Shown: positions 32,884 to 42,138 of the stretch, one piece after another
Numbering within the stretch: position 1 is the first letter of the stretch
Layout: each line of letters begins with the position of its first letter
Assembly (NCBI GenBank): GCA_002300355.1
Contig: NSGV01000001.1
Span: forward strand, 2,232,001-2,296,000
Source: Streptomyces sp. TLI_235
GTDB taxonomy: Bacteria; Actinomycetota; Actinomycetes; Streptomycetales; Streptomycetaceae
Direction of reading: 5' to 3'
DNA: 64,000 nt
Program-made: the position numbers and the translations under genes
Notes under the pieces: model-generated
What the model was told of the DNA's origin: nothing
Databases searched by the model: none
What the model saw: only the letters and a program-made list of their open reading frames with translations

Positions 32884-32962
32884 CAGGGGCGCGGGGAACT
32901 GCGCGAATCGGAAGGCTACGGCGCCGTCTCTTCCGTCTCGCGCAGTTCCCCGCGCCCCTGTC
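32884..32962. repeat. long perfect inverted repeat, dispersed Streptomyces-type element / bidirectional terminator
   Basis: Two perfect 24-base arms (32884-32907, 32939-32962), the left beginning ACAGGGGCGCGGGGAACT. Inside the 31-base loop there is a further 6-bp stem (32910-32915 with 32931-32936). It lies between convergent ctaA and the 110-residue gene. I recognise the AGGGGCGCGGGGAACTGCGC core as a sequence repeated in intergenic positions in many Streptomyces genomes. It probably ends transcription in both directions. Confidence 0.8.
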
Positions 32963-32994
32963 TTTGGTTGCCCCTGAGCGTAGGGAGCGGCCCG

Positions 32995-33327
32995 TCAGAT
33001 CTGGATGCCGGCCATGCGCTTCCACTCGTAGGCGCTCGTCTTCACCTTGAGGCCGAGTTCGCCCTCGAAGGTGTCGTGGAGGGTGACGCCGGCCAGCTGG
33101 GCGGCGCGCTGCCCGATGGCGTAGGTCGGGGCGACCTGGTCGCCCCACGCGCCGTCCGCGCCGACGAGCACGATCCGGGTGGCGGTGCGGCCGACGTACT
33201 CGACGACGCCGTCCGCACTGCCGCCGTGCTCTGCGGCGAAGGCGGTGATGTGCTTGGCGATGCGCTTGGCGCGCCGCTCGGCGCGGGCGTCCTGCGCGGT
33301 GGGGGTGGCGGTCTCTGCGCTGGTCAT
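32995..33327 (-). CDS. conserved hypothetical protein
   Basis: 110 residues, function not recognised. A basic helical head (ARAERRAKRIAKHITAFAAE) is followed by a compact beta-rich part (VVEYVGRTATRIVLVGADG; WGDQVAPTYAIGQRAAQLAG; TLHDTFEGELGLKVKTSAYE). No membrane segment. ATG at 33327 follows a TAGCAT hexamer by six bases and lacks a Shine-Dalgarno sequence, suggesting a leaderless message. It converges with ctaA across the long inverted repeat. Confidence 0.78.
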   Translation of the reverse strand: MTSAETATPTAQDARAERRAKRIAKHITAFAAEHGGSADGVVEYVGRTATRIVLVGADGAWGDQVAPTYAIGQRAAQLAGVTLHDTFEGELGLKVKTSAYEWKRMAGIQI

Positions 33328-33333
33328 GCCCGC

Positions 33334-33339
33334 ATGCTA
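33334..33339 (-). promoter_or_regulatory. candidate -10 (TAGCAT), leaderless transcript of the 110-residue gene
   Basis: On the minus strand TAGCAT is followed by GCGGGC and then the ATG at 33327. Confidence 0.42.
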
Positions 33340-33408
33340 CCGAGCGGTAGAGACGGTGGCGACGGCGGCACGGTGTGCGGCGGGCCACACCGTCACCACC
33401 TCGCCCCC

Positions 33409-33414
33409 TAGGCT
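33409..33414 (+). promoter_or_regulatory. candidate -10 (TAGGCT), leaderless DUF2461 transcript
   Basis: TAGGCT is followed by GGCGCA and the ATG at 33421. No ribosome binding site. Confidence 0.45.
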
Positions 33415-33420
33415 GGCGCA

Positions 33421-34062
33421 ATGACCTTCGATGGCTGGCCGGCCGAGGCGCTCGAGTTCTACGAGCAGCTGGAGGCCGACAACTCCAAGACCTTCTGGGC
33501 GGCGCACAAGGACCGCTACGAGCAGTCCGTCCGCGCGCCGATGGCCGACCTGCTGGACGCCCTGGAGGGCGAGTTCGGCCCGGGGAAGATCTTCCGGCCC
33601 AACCGCGACGTCCGGTTCAGCGCCGACAAGTCGCCGTACAAGACGCACATCGGCGCCTTCCTGGAGGCGGGCGGCTACATCCAGCTGTCGGCGGACGGCC
33701 TGGCCTGCGGCAACGGCATGTACCAGCTCGCCCCGGACCAGCTGACGCGCTACCGGGAGGCGGTCGCGGAGGACGTCACCGGCGCCGAACTGGAGCGGGT
33801 GATCGCCGGTGTGGAGGAGGAGGGCCCGTCGGTGGTCGGCCGGGACCCGCTGAAGTCGGCGCCCCGCGGCTACCCCAAGGACCATCCGCGGATCGAACTG
33901 CTGCGCAACAAGGGCCTGATCGCCTGGCAGGAGTGGGAGCCCGCGGCGTGGCTGGGCACCGCCGAGGCGTACGAACGGATCACCGGCTTCCTGCGCTCCT
34001 CCCGTCCGCTCAAGGACTGGCTGGACGGCCACGTCGGCCCCAGCGAGCTCCCGCCGCGCTGA
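33421..34062 (+). CDS. DUF2461 (TIGR02453 family) protein
   Basis: 213 residues. Family landmarks: FYEQLEADNSKTFWAAHKDR at the start, IFRPNRDVRFSADKSPYKTHIG with the conserved Arg/Lys patch, GMYQLAPDQLTRYREAV, LKSAPRGYPKDHPRIELLR and KGLIAWQEWE. Function of the family is unknown. No signal or membrane helix. Start at ATG 33421. Confidence 0.88.
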   Translation: MTFDGWPAEALEFYEQLEADNSKTFWAAHKDRYEQSVRAPMADLLDALEGEFGPGKIFRPNRDVRFSADKSPYKTHIGAFLEAGGYIQLSADGLACGNGMYQLAPDQLTRYREAVAEDVTGAELERVIAGVEEEGPSVVGRDPLKSAPRGYPKDHPRIELLRNKGLIAWQEWEPAAWLGTAEAYERITGFLRSSRPLKDWLDGHVGPSELPPR

Positions 34063-34121
34063 CATCGGCCCGCCCGTACGACACTCACGTCCGCACTCTG
34101 GCCGCCCCGCGCGGCCTCTGG

Positions 34122-34127
34122 TAGACC
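34122..34127 (+). promoter_or_regulatory. candidate -10 (TAGACC), leaderless oxidoreductase transcript
   Basis: TAGACC is followed by TGCCGC and the ATG at 34134. No Shine-Dalgarno sequence. Confidence 0.42.
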
Positions 34128-34133
34128 TGCCGC

Positions 34134-35732
34134 ATGCAGCCCTCCCGAGGTGACGCGAGCACGCCCGACTCCCCCCTCCGCGGCCGCTACGACGCGGTCG
34201 TGGTCGGCGGCGGCCACAACGGCCTGGTGGCCGCCGCCTACCTGGCCCGGGCCGGCCGCAGTGTGCTGGTGCTGGAGCGGCTCGGCCGCACCGGCGGTGC
34301 GGCGGTCTCCACCGAGGCGTTCCCGGGGGTCGCGGCCCGGCTGTCGCGCTACTCGTACCTGGTGAGCCTGCTGCCGCAGAAGATCGTCGACGAGCTGGGG
34401 CTGCGGTTCGCGGTCCGGCGCCGGCGGATCTCCTCGTACACGCCGGCCGTGCGCGGCGGGCGGCCCACCGGGCTGCTGGTGGGCCAGGCGGACCCGGCCC
34501 GCACCGCCGACTCGTTCCGCGCCCTGACCGGCTCGGACCGTGAGTACGCGGCCTGGCAGGAGTTCTACGCGGCGACCGGCCGGGTGGCCGAGCGGGTCTT
34601 CCCGTCGTTGACCGAGCCGCTGCCGACCCGCGCGGAGCTGCGCCGACGGCTCGACGACCCGGCCGCCTGGGAGGCGCTGTTCGAGCGGCCGATCGGCGAG
34701 GCCGTGGAGCGCGCGTTCGCCGACGACCTGGTGCGCGGCGTGGTGCTCACGGACGCCCTGATCGGCACCTTCACCCACGCCCACGACCCGGCGCTGCCGC
34801 AGAACCGCTGCTTCCTCTACCACGTGATCGGCGGCGGCACCGGCGACTGGAACGTCCCGGTCGGCGGCATGGGCGCGCTCACCGACGCGCTGACCGACGC
34901 GGCCCGGGCGGCGGGCGCCGAGATCCGCACCGGCTGCGAGGTCACCGCGATCGACCCGGGCGCCGCCGGCGGCACCGCCGAGGTCGCCTTCCGGCACGGG
35001 GGCCGGGCGCAGCGGGTGGGCGCCGGGACGGTGCTGTGCAACGCGGCCCCGCAGGTGCTCGCCCGGCTGCTCGGCGAGGCGCCGCCGGAGCCCGCCCCGG
35101 AGGGCTCCCAGCTGAAGGTGAACATGCTGCTGCGCCGGCTGCCCCGGCTGCGGGACGGTGCGGTCGACCCGCGGGACGCCTTCGCCGGCACCCTGCACCT
35201 GGCCGAGTCCTACACCGAGCTGGAGACGGCCTACCGGCAGGCCGCCGAGGGCCGGCTACCGGCGCCGGCGCCGTCCGAGATCTACTGCCACTCGCTGACC
35301 GACCCGTCGATCCTCGGGCCGGAGCTCGCCGCGCAGGGCTACCACACGCTGACCCTGTTCGGGGTGCACCAGCCGGCCCGGCTGTTCGCCGAGAACCCGG
35401 AGAAGGCCCGGGCGGCGGCGCTGGAGGCGGTGCTCGCCCCGCTGCAGGAGTGCCTGGACGAGCCGCTGGCCGACTGCCTGGCCGTGGACGGCGAGGGCCG
35501 GCCCTGCATCGAGGCGAAGAGCCCGCTGGACCTGGAGGCCGACCTCGGCCTGCCCGGCGGCAACATCTTCCACCGGGAACTGGCCTTCCCCTGGGGCGAG
35601 GACCCCGCCGACCGCTGGGGTGTGGCCACCGCCCACCCGAACGTGCTGCTCTGCGGCGCCGGCGCCGTCCGGGGCGGCGGCGTCAGCGGCATCCCCGGCC
35701 ACAACGCGGCGATGGCCGTCCTCGGCCGCTAG
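34134..35732 (+). CDS. FAD-dependent oxidoreductase, phytoene-desaturase/PYROXD2-like
   Basis: 532 residues. The N-terminal dinucleotide fold is YDAVVVGGGHNGLVAAAYLARAG (about residues 20-42) followed by GRTGGAAVSTEAFPG. There is a central substrate region, and the C-terminal FAD signature is VLLCGAGAVRGGGVSGIPGHN. NVPVGGMGALTDALTDAAR is the CrtI-type middle motif. Substrate unknown; no carotenoid genes are nearby, so a role in carotenoid synthesis is not supported. Start at ATG 34134. Convergent with ctaB. Confidence 0.88.
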   Translation: MQPSRGDASTPDSPLRGRYDAVVVGGGHNGLVAAAYLARAGRSVLVLERLGRTGGAAVSTEAFPGVAARLSRYSYLVSLLPQKIVDELGLRFAVRRRRISSYTPAVRGGRPTGLLVGQADPARTADSFRALTGSDREYAAWQEFYAATGRVAERVFPSLTEPLPTRAELRRRLDDPAAWEALFERPIGEAVERAFADDLVRGVVLTDALIGTFTHAHDPALPQNRCFLYHVIGGGTGDWNVPVGGMGALTDALTDAARAAGAEIRTGCEVTAIDPGAAGGTAEVAFRHGGRAQRVGAGTVLCNAAPQVLARLLGEAPPEPAPEGSQLKVNMLLRRLPRLRDGAVDPRDAFAGTLHLAESYTELETAYRQAAEGRLPAPAPSEIYCHSLTDPSILGPELAAQGYHTLTLFGVHQPARLFAENPEKARAAALEAVLAPLQECLDEPLADCLAVDGEGRPCIEAKSPLDLEADLGLPGGNIFHRELAFPWGEDPADRWGVATAHPNVLLCGAGAVRGGGVSGIPGHNAAMAVLGR

Positions 35733-35745
35733 CGGTCGGTGGCGG

Positions 35746-35789
35746 GAACGACGGAGCCCCGGGGCGCAGGCCCCGGGGCTCCGTCGTTC
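35746..35789. terminator. strong bidirectional hairpin terminator
   Basis: Perfect 19-bp stem (35746-35764 with 35771-35789) with a 6-base loop between the convergent oxidoreductase and ctaB genes. Confidence 0.85.
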
Positions 35790-35802
35790 GGCGCGTGGGC
35801 CG

Positions 35803-36750
35803 TCACTTGACGAAGGGGTCCACCGCGATGACCACGAAGAGGAGGGTCAGGTAGGTGATGGACCAGTGGAAGAGGCGCATCTCCTTGAGCTTGGCGCCGA
35901 CGACCCCGGCCTTGGCGCGGGCGTGCAGGCCGTGCGCCTCCTTCAGCCAGAACGCGCCGAGCAGCACCGCGGAGACGGGGTACAGCCAGCTGGTGTCGCC
36001 GAGCGGCCAGAGGGCCAGCGAGACGGCGACCATCACCCAGGAGTAGACGACGATCTGCCGGGCGACGGCCAGGTTGCCCTTGATGACCGGGAGCATCGGC
36101 ACGCCGGCCTTGACGTAGTCGTCGCGGACCTTCATGGACAGCGGCCAGTAGTGCGGCGGCGTCCAGAAGAAGATCACCAGGAAGAGCACCAGCGCGGACC
36201 AGGACAGCGAGTTCGTCACCGCGGCCCAGCCGACGAACACCGGCATGCAGCCGGCGATGCCGCCCCAGACGATGTTCTGGGTCGTACGGCGCTTGAGGCC
36301 CAGGGTGTAGACGAAGACGTAGAAGAGCAGTGCGCCGAGGGCCAGCGCCGAGGACAGCGCGTTGACCAGCAGCCCCAGCCAGAGCGTGGAGCCGATCGCG
36401 AGCGCGATGCCGAAGACCAGCGCCTCGCGCGGCGACACCATGCCGGTGACGATCGGCCGGCGCTCGGTGCGGGACATCACCGCGTCGATGTCGCGGTCGA
36501 TGTACATGTTGAGCGCGTTGGCGCCGCCCGCGGAGAGGTATCCGCCGACCACCACCTTGACGACAAGCCACGGGTCGGGTACACCGTGCTGCGCCAGGAA
36601 CATCACCGGGACGGTGGTGATCAGCAGCAGCTCGATGATCCGCGGCTTTGTCAGTGCGACGAATGCGCCGACACGGGCCCCGAACGGCCGGTGCGCAGGC
36701 GTCGCCCCGACCGCCCCGGCAGGGCGGGATTCGACGGCGGTCACGAACAC
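35803..36750 (-). CDS. ctaB: protohaem IX farnesyltransferase (haem O synthase)
   Basis: 315 residues, UbiA superfamily, about nine membrane helices. It adds the farnesyl group to haem B. First Asp-rich motif: [20 protein letters not shown] (residues about 79-98). Second: the [17 protein letters not shown] loop, followed by [21 protein letters not shown]. Start GTG 36750; GTG 36744 is an equally placed alternative. No good ribosome site is seen. It is divergent from tkt, as in other actinobacteria, and supplies haem O for CtaA. Confidence 0.94.
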   Translation of the reverse strand: MFVTAVESRPAGAVGATPAHRPFGARVGAFVALTKPRIIELLLITTVPVMFLAQHGVPDPWLVVKVVVGGYLSAGGANALNMYIDRDIDAVMSRTERRPIVTGMVSPREALVFGIALAIGSTLWLGLLVNALSSALALGALLFYVFVYTLGLKRRTTQNIVWGGIAGCMPVFVGWAAVTNSLSWSALVLFLVIFFWTPPHYWPLSMKVRDDYVKAGVPMLPVIKGNLAVARQIVVYSWVMVAVSLALWPLGDTSWLYPVSAVLLGAFWLKEAHGLHARAKAGVVGAKLKEMRLFHWSITYLTLLFVVIAVDPFVK

Positions 36751-37200
36751 CCCAACTCACGATGAACTTCCACAGGCGTCCCCTGGGCCCGTGGGCTCCG
36801 GTGCGTCCGCTCTGCGCGTACCACGCCACCTTAGACGCTCCATATGTCCCGTCCCGCCCCGGGGTGCCCCGGCGAGCCGGAGCCGCACACCCGCGGGTGA
36901 ATCACCGCAGTTGGCGCACCACGCGGCCGCCCGGCGCGTCTTGCCCCTCGGACGAGCGGACCGTTCGCGTCCGGGTGAGGGTAGGACAGTGGCCGGGGAG
37001 CCCTTCGGGAATGCCGATAGCGCCACCCCGGATGCCTCGGCACGCAAGGTGAGGCCCCTTGTGAGCGGTAGGCTCGCACAGAGAAGCGGGATCAACCCTC
37101 CGTGACCGGCACCAGCGAACGTCTGGACCACAGCGACGTGGCCGACCCGGTCCCCTTCACGGGGTCACTCTTCACCACCAGGAAGGAGCCCTGAGACAGG
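36751..37200. other. ctaB-tkt divergent spacer with in-frame short frame before tkt
   Basis: 450 bases between divergent genes. No hairpin of note and no clear promoter: TTGTGA (about 37059) and TAGGCT are only five bases apart. GTG at 37102 opens a 30-codon frame (MTGTSERLDHSDVADPVPFT...) that stops at 37194, in the same frame as tkt and six bases before its start. AAGGAG at 37183-37188, inside this frame, is the likely tkt ribosome site. The distal part (36760-37000) shows nothing definite. Confidence 0.4.
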
Positions 37201-39300
37201 GTGAGCACCACGCCGACGAACGCTTTCGAATGGACCGAACTGGACCAGCGGACCGTCGACACGGCCCGCGTCCTCGCGATGGACGCCGTGCAGAAGGTGG
37301 GCAACGGACACCCCGGCACCGCGATGTCGCTGGCCCCGGCCGCGTATGTGATCTTCCAGCGCTTCCTGCGGCACGACCCGACCGACCCCGCGTGGGTCGG
37401 CCGCGACCGCTTCGTCCTCTCCCCCGGCCACACGTCGCTGACTCTCTACACCCAGCTCTACCTCTCCGGCTACGGCCTGTCACTGGACGACCTGAAGGCC
37501 TTCCGGGTCGCCGGCAGCCGTACCCCCGGCCACCCGGAGCACGGCCACACGGCCGGTGTCGAGACCACCACCGGTCCGCTCGGCCAGGGCATCGCCAACG
37601 CGGTGGGCATGGCGATGGCCGCCCGCTACGAGCGCGGCCTGTTCGACCCGGAGGCCGCGGCGGGCGAGTCCCCCTTCGACCACACCGTCTGGGCCATCGT
37701 CTCCGACGGCGACCTGGAGGAGGGCATCTCCGCCGAGGCGTCCTCGCTGGCCGGCCACCAGAAGCTCGGCAACCTGGTCGCACTGTACGACGACAACCAC
37801 ATCTCCATCGAGGGTGACACCGAGACGGCCTTTTCCGAGGACGTCCTCGCCCGTTACGAGGCGTACGGCTGGCACGTCCAGCGGATCACGCCGAAGTCCG
37901 ACGGCGACGTCGACGTGCACGCGCTGGCCACCGCGCTCGCGGCCGCCAAGGCGGAGACCGAGCGCCCGTCCATGATCGCGATGCGCACCATCATCGCCTG
38001 GCCGGCACCGAACGCCCAGGACACCGCGAAGGCGCACGGCTCCGCGCTCGGCGACGCCGAGATCGCCGCCACCAAGAAGGTCCTCGGCTTCTCGCCGGAG
38101 AAGACCTTCGAGGTGACGGAGCAGGTCGTCGAGCACGCCCGCCAGGTCGTGCACCGCGGCAAGGCCGCCCGCGCCCAGTGGGAGGCCACGTTCCACGCGT
38201 GGCGCGCCGCCAACCCGGAGCGCGCCGCCGAGTTCGACCGGATCCAGATCGGCGAGCTGCCCGACGGCTGGGAGAAGGCGATCCCGGTCTTCCCCGCCGG
38301 CAAGGACGTCGCGACCCGCAAGGCCTCCGGCGACACGCTGAAGGCCGTCGGCAAGCACATCCCGGAGCTGTGGGGCGGTTCGGCGGACCTCGCCGAGTCC
38401 AACCTCACCACCATCGACGAGGAGTCGTCCTTCCTCCCGGCGAGCAACCCGCTGAAGACCGCCTCGCCGTACGGCCGGACGATCCACTTCGGCATCCGCG
38501 AACACGCCATGGGCGCGATCATGAACGGCATCGCGCTGCACGGCCGCACCCGCATCTACGGCGGCACCTTCCTGGTGTTCTCCGACTACATGCGCCCGGC
38601 CGTCCGCCTCGCCGCCCTGATGAAGATCCCCGTCACCTACGTGTGGACGCACGACTCCATCGGCCTCGGCGAGGACGGCCCGACCCACCAGCCGGTCGAG
38701 CACCTGGCCGCGCTGCGCGCCATCCCCGGCCTTGCGGTGGTCCGCCCCGGCGACGCCAACGAGACGGCCGTCGTCTGGCGCACCATCCTGGAGCGGCAGA
38801 CCAGCCACCCCGGGCCGGTCGGCCTGGCGCTCACCCGTCAGGGCGTGCCCACCTACGACCGCGAGGTGTTCGCCTCCGCCGAGGGTGCGGCCAAGGGCGG
38901 CTACGTGCTGGCCGAGGCCGAGGGCGCCTCGCCGAAGGTCATCCTGATCGGCACCGGCTCCGAGGTCCAGCTGGCCGTCCAGGCCCGCGCGGCCCTGGAG
39001 GCGGACGGCATCCCGACCCGCGTCGTCTCGATGCCGTCGATCGAGTGGTTCAACGAGCAGGACCAGGCGTACCGCGACAGCGTGCTGCCGCCGAACGTCC
39101 GTGCCCGGGTCTCGGTCGAGGCGGGCATCGCCCAGGGCTGGCGCGAGCTGGTCGGCGACGCCGGCCGGATCATCAGCCTGGAGCACTTCGGTGCCTCCGC
39201 CGACTACAAGGTGCTGTTCCAGGAGTTCGGCCTGACCGCCGACGCCGTGGCCAACGCCGCCCGCGCCTCGCTCCGCACGGTCGAGGCCGTCTCCCGCTGA
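37201..39300 (+). CDS. tkt: transketolase
   Basis: 699 residues, thiamine-diphosphate enzyme of the non-oxidative pentose phosphate pathway, cytoplasmic. Landmarks: NGHPGTAMSLAPAAY with the catalytic His, DRFVLSPGHTSLTLYTQLY, GPLGQGIANAVGMAMAAR, the TPP/Mg site WAIVSDGDLEEGISAEASS through LYDDNHISIEGDT, and the pyrimidine domain AFGIREHAMG-type (HFGIREHAMGAIMNGIALHG) and HDSIGLGEDGPTHQPVEHLA. GTG start, with AAGGAG 12 bases upstream, which is slightly far. First gene of tkt-tal-zwf-opcA-pgl. Confidence 0.97.
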   Translation: MSTTPTNAFEWTELDQRTVDTARVLAMDAVQKVGNGHPGTAMSLAPAAYVIFQRFLRHDPTDPAWVGRDRFVLSPGHTSLTLYTQLYLSGYGLSLDDLKAFRVAGSRTPGHPEHGHTAGVETTTGPLGQGIANAVGMAMAARYERGLFDPEAAAGESPFDHTVWAIVSDGDLEEGISAEASSLAGHQKLGNLVALYDDNHISIEGDTETAFSEDVLARYEAYGWHVQRITPKSDGDVDVHALATALAAAKAETERPSMIAMRTIIAWPAPNAQDTAKAHGSALGDAEIAATKKVLGFSPEKTFEVTEQVVEHARQVVHRGKAARAQWEATFHAWRAANPERAAEFDRIQIGELPDGWEKAIPVFPAGKDVATRKASGDTLKAVGKHIPELWGGSADLAESNLTTIDEESSFLPASNPLKTASPYGRTIHFGIREHAMGAIMNGIALHGRTRIYGGTFLVFSDYMRPAVRLAALMKIPVTYVWTHDSIGLGEDGPTHQPVEHLAALRAIPGLAVVRPGDANETAVVWRTILERQTSHPGPVGLALTRQGVPTYDREVFASAEGAAKGGYVLAEAEGASPKVILIGTGSEVQLAVQARAALEADGIPTRVVSMPSIEWFNEQDQAYRDSVLPPNVRARVSVEAGIAQGWRELVGDAGRIISLEHFGASADYKVLFQEFGLTADAVANAARASLRTVEAVSR

Positions 39301-39392
39301 CAGCAGCCCGCCGGGTACTCGGCCGCACACCGGGTACCCGGCCTGTCTGACGACCCCACAGCAGACGTACGAAACACAGAGGATGTAGCACC

Positions 39393-40508
39393 ATGACTGA
39401 CGCACTGAAGCGCCTCAGCGACGAAGGCGTGGCGATCTGGCTGGACGACCTCAGCCGCGAGCGGCTCAACAGCGGCAACCTGGCCGAGCTGGTGCAGGAG
39501 AAGCACGTCGTCGGTGTCACGACCAACCCGACCATCTTCCAGAAGGCGATCGGCTCCGGCAGCGTCGCCTACGACGGCCAGCTGAACGACCTGGCCGTCC
39601 GCAAGGTCACCGTGGACGAGGCCGTCCGCATGATCACCACCTCCGACGTGCGCGACGCCGCCGACGTGCTGCGCCCGGTCTACGACGCGTCCAACGGCCG
39701 CGACGGCCGGGTCTCCATCGAGGTCGACCCCCGTCTGGCGCACGAGACCGCCGCCACGATCGCCGAGGCCAAGCAGCTGTGGTGGCTGGTGGACCGCCCG
39801 AACGTGTTCATCAAGATCCCCGCCACCAAGGCCGGCCTGCCCGCGATCACCGAGGTCATCGGCAAGGGCATCAGCGTCAACGTCACGCTGATCTTCTCCC
39901 TCGAGCGGTACCGCGCCGTGATGGACGCCTTCCTGTCCGGCCTGGAGAAGGCCAAGGCCGCCGGCCTCGACCTCTCCCAGATCGAGTCGGTCGCCTCGTT
40001 CTTCGTCTCCCGCGTGGACACCGAGATCGACAAGCGCCTCGACAAGATCGGCGGAGACGCCAAGGAGCTCCGCTCCAAGGCCGGCGTGGCCAACGCCCGC
40101 CTCGCCTACGAGGCCTACGAGGGGGTCTTCGCCTCGGACCGCTGGAAGGCCCTGGAGGCCGCCGGCGCCAAGGCCCAGCGCCCGCTGTGGGCCTCGACCG
40201 GCGTCAAGGACCCGAACCTGCCGGACACCCTGTACGTGACCGAGCTGGTCGCCCCGGGCACCGTCAACACCATGCCCGAGGGCACCCTCGACGCCACCGA
40301 CGACCACGGCGTGGTCACCGGCGACACCATCACCCCGAACTACGGCGACGCCAAGGCCGTGATGGACGCCGTCGCCGCGGCCGGCGTCGACTACGACGAC
40401 GTCGTCCAGGTGCTCGAGGACGAGGGCGTCGAGAAGTTCGAGGTCTCCTGGAAGGAACTGCTGGACACGGTCGCGGCCTCGCTCGCCGCGCACGGCGACC
40501 AGAACTGA
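39393..40508 (+). CDS. tal: transaldolase
   Basis: 371 residues, the long actinobacterial type. It exchanges a dihydroxyacetone unit between sedoheptulose 7-phosphate and glyceraldehyde 3-phosphate. Schiff-base Lys141 lies in [16 protein letters not shown]. Also seen: [26 protein letters not shown], the [15 protein letters not shown] strand, and the [17 protein letters not shown] segment. ATG 39393 follows GAGGATGTAGCACC. The 92-base gap after tkt includes the short inverted repeat GCCGGGTAC / GTACCCGGC. Confidence 0.97.
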   Translation: MTDALKRLSDEGVAIWLDDLSRERLNSGNLAELVQEKHVVGVTTNPTIFQKAIGSGSVAYDGQLNDLAVRKVTVDEAVRMITTSDVRDAADVLRPVYDASNGRDGRVSIEVDPRLAHETAATIAEAKQLWWLVDRPNVFIKIPATKAGLPAITEVIGKGISVNVTLIFSLERYRAVMDAFLSGLEKAKAAGLDLSQIESVASFFVSRVDTEIDKRLDKIGGDAKELRSKAGVANARLAYEAYEGVFASDRWKALEAAGAKAQRPLWASTGVKDPNLPDTLYVTELVAPGTVNTMPEGTLDATDDHGVVTGDTITPNYGDAKAVMDAVAAAGVDYDDVVQVLEDEGVEKFEVSWKELLDTVAASLAAHGDQN

Positions 40509-40554
40509 CATCACTGCTCACGACCGAAGCGCACGGAGAGCGGAGCCAACACCA

Positions 40555-42138
40555 GTGAGCAACACCCCTGCTTTTCCCGATGTCGAGGGGGCCGAGGTCG
40601 GGCAGGGTGACCCCCTGCAGCCCTCCAACCCGCTGCGCGATCCGGCCGACCGCCGGCTGCCGAGGATCGCCGGGCCGTCCGGCCTGGTGATCTTCGGCGT
40701 GACCGGCGATCTGTCGCGCAAGAAGCTGATGCCGGCCGTCTACGACCTCGCCAACCGCGGACTGCTCCCGCCGGGCTTCTCGCTCGTCGGCTTCGCCCGC
40801 AGGGAGTGGGAGGACGAGGACTTCGCCCGCGAGGTGCACGACGCGGTCAAGGAGCACGCGCGTACGCCGTTCCGCGAGGAGGTCTGGCAGCAGCTCGCCA
40901 AGGGCATGCGGTTCGTCCAGGGCGACTTCGGCGACGACGAGGCCTTCGACACCCTGCGCAAGACCATCGAGGACCTCGACCAGGCCCAGGGCACCGGCGG
41001 GAACTTCGCCTTCTACCTCTCGGTGCCGCCGAAGTTCTTCCCCACCGTCGTCCAGCAGCTCAAGAAGCACGGTCTGACCGACCCGCCGAAGGGCTCCTGG
41101 CGTCGCGCGGTCATCGAGAAGCCGTTCGGCCACAACCTGGAGAGCGCCCAGGAGCTGAACCGGATCGTCCACGAGGTCTTCCCGCGGGACGAGGTCTTCC
41201 GGATCGACCACTACCTCGGCAAGGAGACCGTCCAGAACATCCTGGCGCTCCGCTTCGCCAACCAGATGTTCGAACCGATCTGGAACCGGTCGTACGTCGA
41301 CCACGTGCAGATCACCATGGCCGAGGACATCGGCATCGGCGGCCGCGCCGGCTACTACGACGGCATCGGCTCGGCCCGCGACGTCATCCAGAACCACCTG
41401 CTCCAGCTGATGGCCCTCACCGCCATCGAGGAGCCCGCGTCCTTCCACCCCAAGGCCCTGGTCGCCGAGAAGCTCAAGGTGTTCAGCGCCGTCCGGCTGC
41501 CCGCCGACCTCGGCAGCCACACCGTCCGCGGCCAGTACGCGTCCGGCTGGCAGGGCGGCGAGGAGGTCGTCGGCTACCTGGACGAGGACGGCATCGACCC
41601 CGACTCCAAGACCGACACCTACGCGGCCCTCAAGCTGGAGATCAACAACCGCCGCTGGGCGGGCGTCCCGTTCTACCTGCGGACGGGCAAGCGCCTCGGC
41701 CGCCGCGTGACCGAGATCGCGGTGGTCTTCCAGCGCGCCCCGTACCTGCCGTTCGACTCCTACGCCACCGAGGAGCTGGGGCAGAACGCCCTGGTCATCC
41801 GGGTGCAGCCGGACGAGGGCGTCACCGTGCGGTTCGGCTCCAAGGTGCCCGGCACCGCGCTGGAGGTCCGGGACGTCACGATGGACTTCGCCTACGGCGA
41901 GTCCTTCACCGAGTCCAGCCCGGAGGCGTACGAGCGGCTCATCCTCGACGTGCTGCTCGGCGACGCCAACCTCTTCCCCCGCCACCAGGAGGTCGAGCTC
42001 TCCTGGCAGATCCTCGACCCGGTCGAGCAGTACTGGGACACCCACGGCAAGCCCGCCCAGTACGCGGCCGGGACGTGGGGGCCCATCGAGGCCGACGAGA
42101 TGCTCGCACGAGACGGCAGGAGCTGGCGCCGGCCATGA
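40555..42138 (+). CDS. zwf: glucose-6-phosphate dehydrogenase
   Basis: 527 residues; makes 6-phosphogluconolactone and NADPH. The Rossmann motif is VIFGVTGDLSRKKLMPAVYD (about residues 45-64), with EKPFGHNLESAQELN, the substrate/catalytic motif FRIDHYLGKETVQNI (His near residue 219) and PFYLRTGKRLGRRVTEIAV. GTG start at 40555 after GGAGCGGAGCC. The stop overlaps opcA by four bases (ATGA). Confidence 0.97.
   Translation: MSNTPAFPDVEGAEVGQGDPLQPSNPLRDPADRRLPRIAGPSGLVIFGVTGDLSRKKLMPAVYDLANRGLLPPGFSLVGFARREWEDEDFAREVHDAVKEHARTPFREEVWQQLAKGMRFVQGDFGDDEAFDTLRKTIEDLDQAQGTGGNFAFYLSVPPKFFPTVVQQLKKHGLTDPPKGSWRRAVIEKPFGHNLESAQELNRIVHEVFPRDEVFRIDHYLGKETVQNILALRFANQMFEPIWNRSYVDHVQITMAEDIGIGGRAGYYDGIGSARDVIQNHLLQLMALTAIEEPASFHPKALVAEKLKVFSAVRLPADLGSHTVRGQYASGWQGGEEVVGYLDEDGIDPDSKTDTYAALKLEINNRRWAGVPFYLRTGKRLGRRVTEIAVVFQRAPYLPFDSYATEELGQNALVIRVQPDEGVTVRFGSKVPGTALEVRDVTMDFAYGESFTESSPEAYERLILDVLLGDANLFPRHQEVELSWQILDPVEQYWDTHGKPAQYAAGTWGPIEADEMLARDGRSWRRP

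Noticed and set aside
34134-35732. Carotenoid phytoene desaturase
   Set aside because: Only the general FAD amine-oxidase/CrtI fold is visible and no crtB, crtE or lycopene genes are present in the window.
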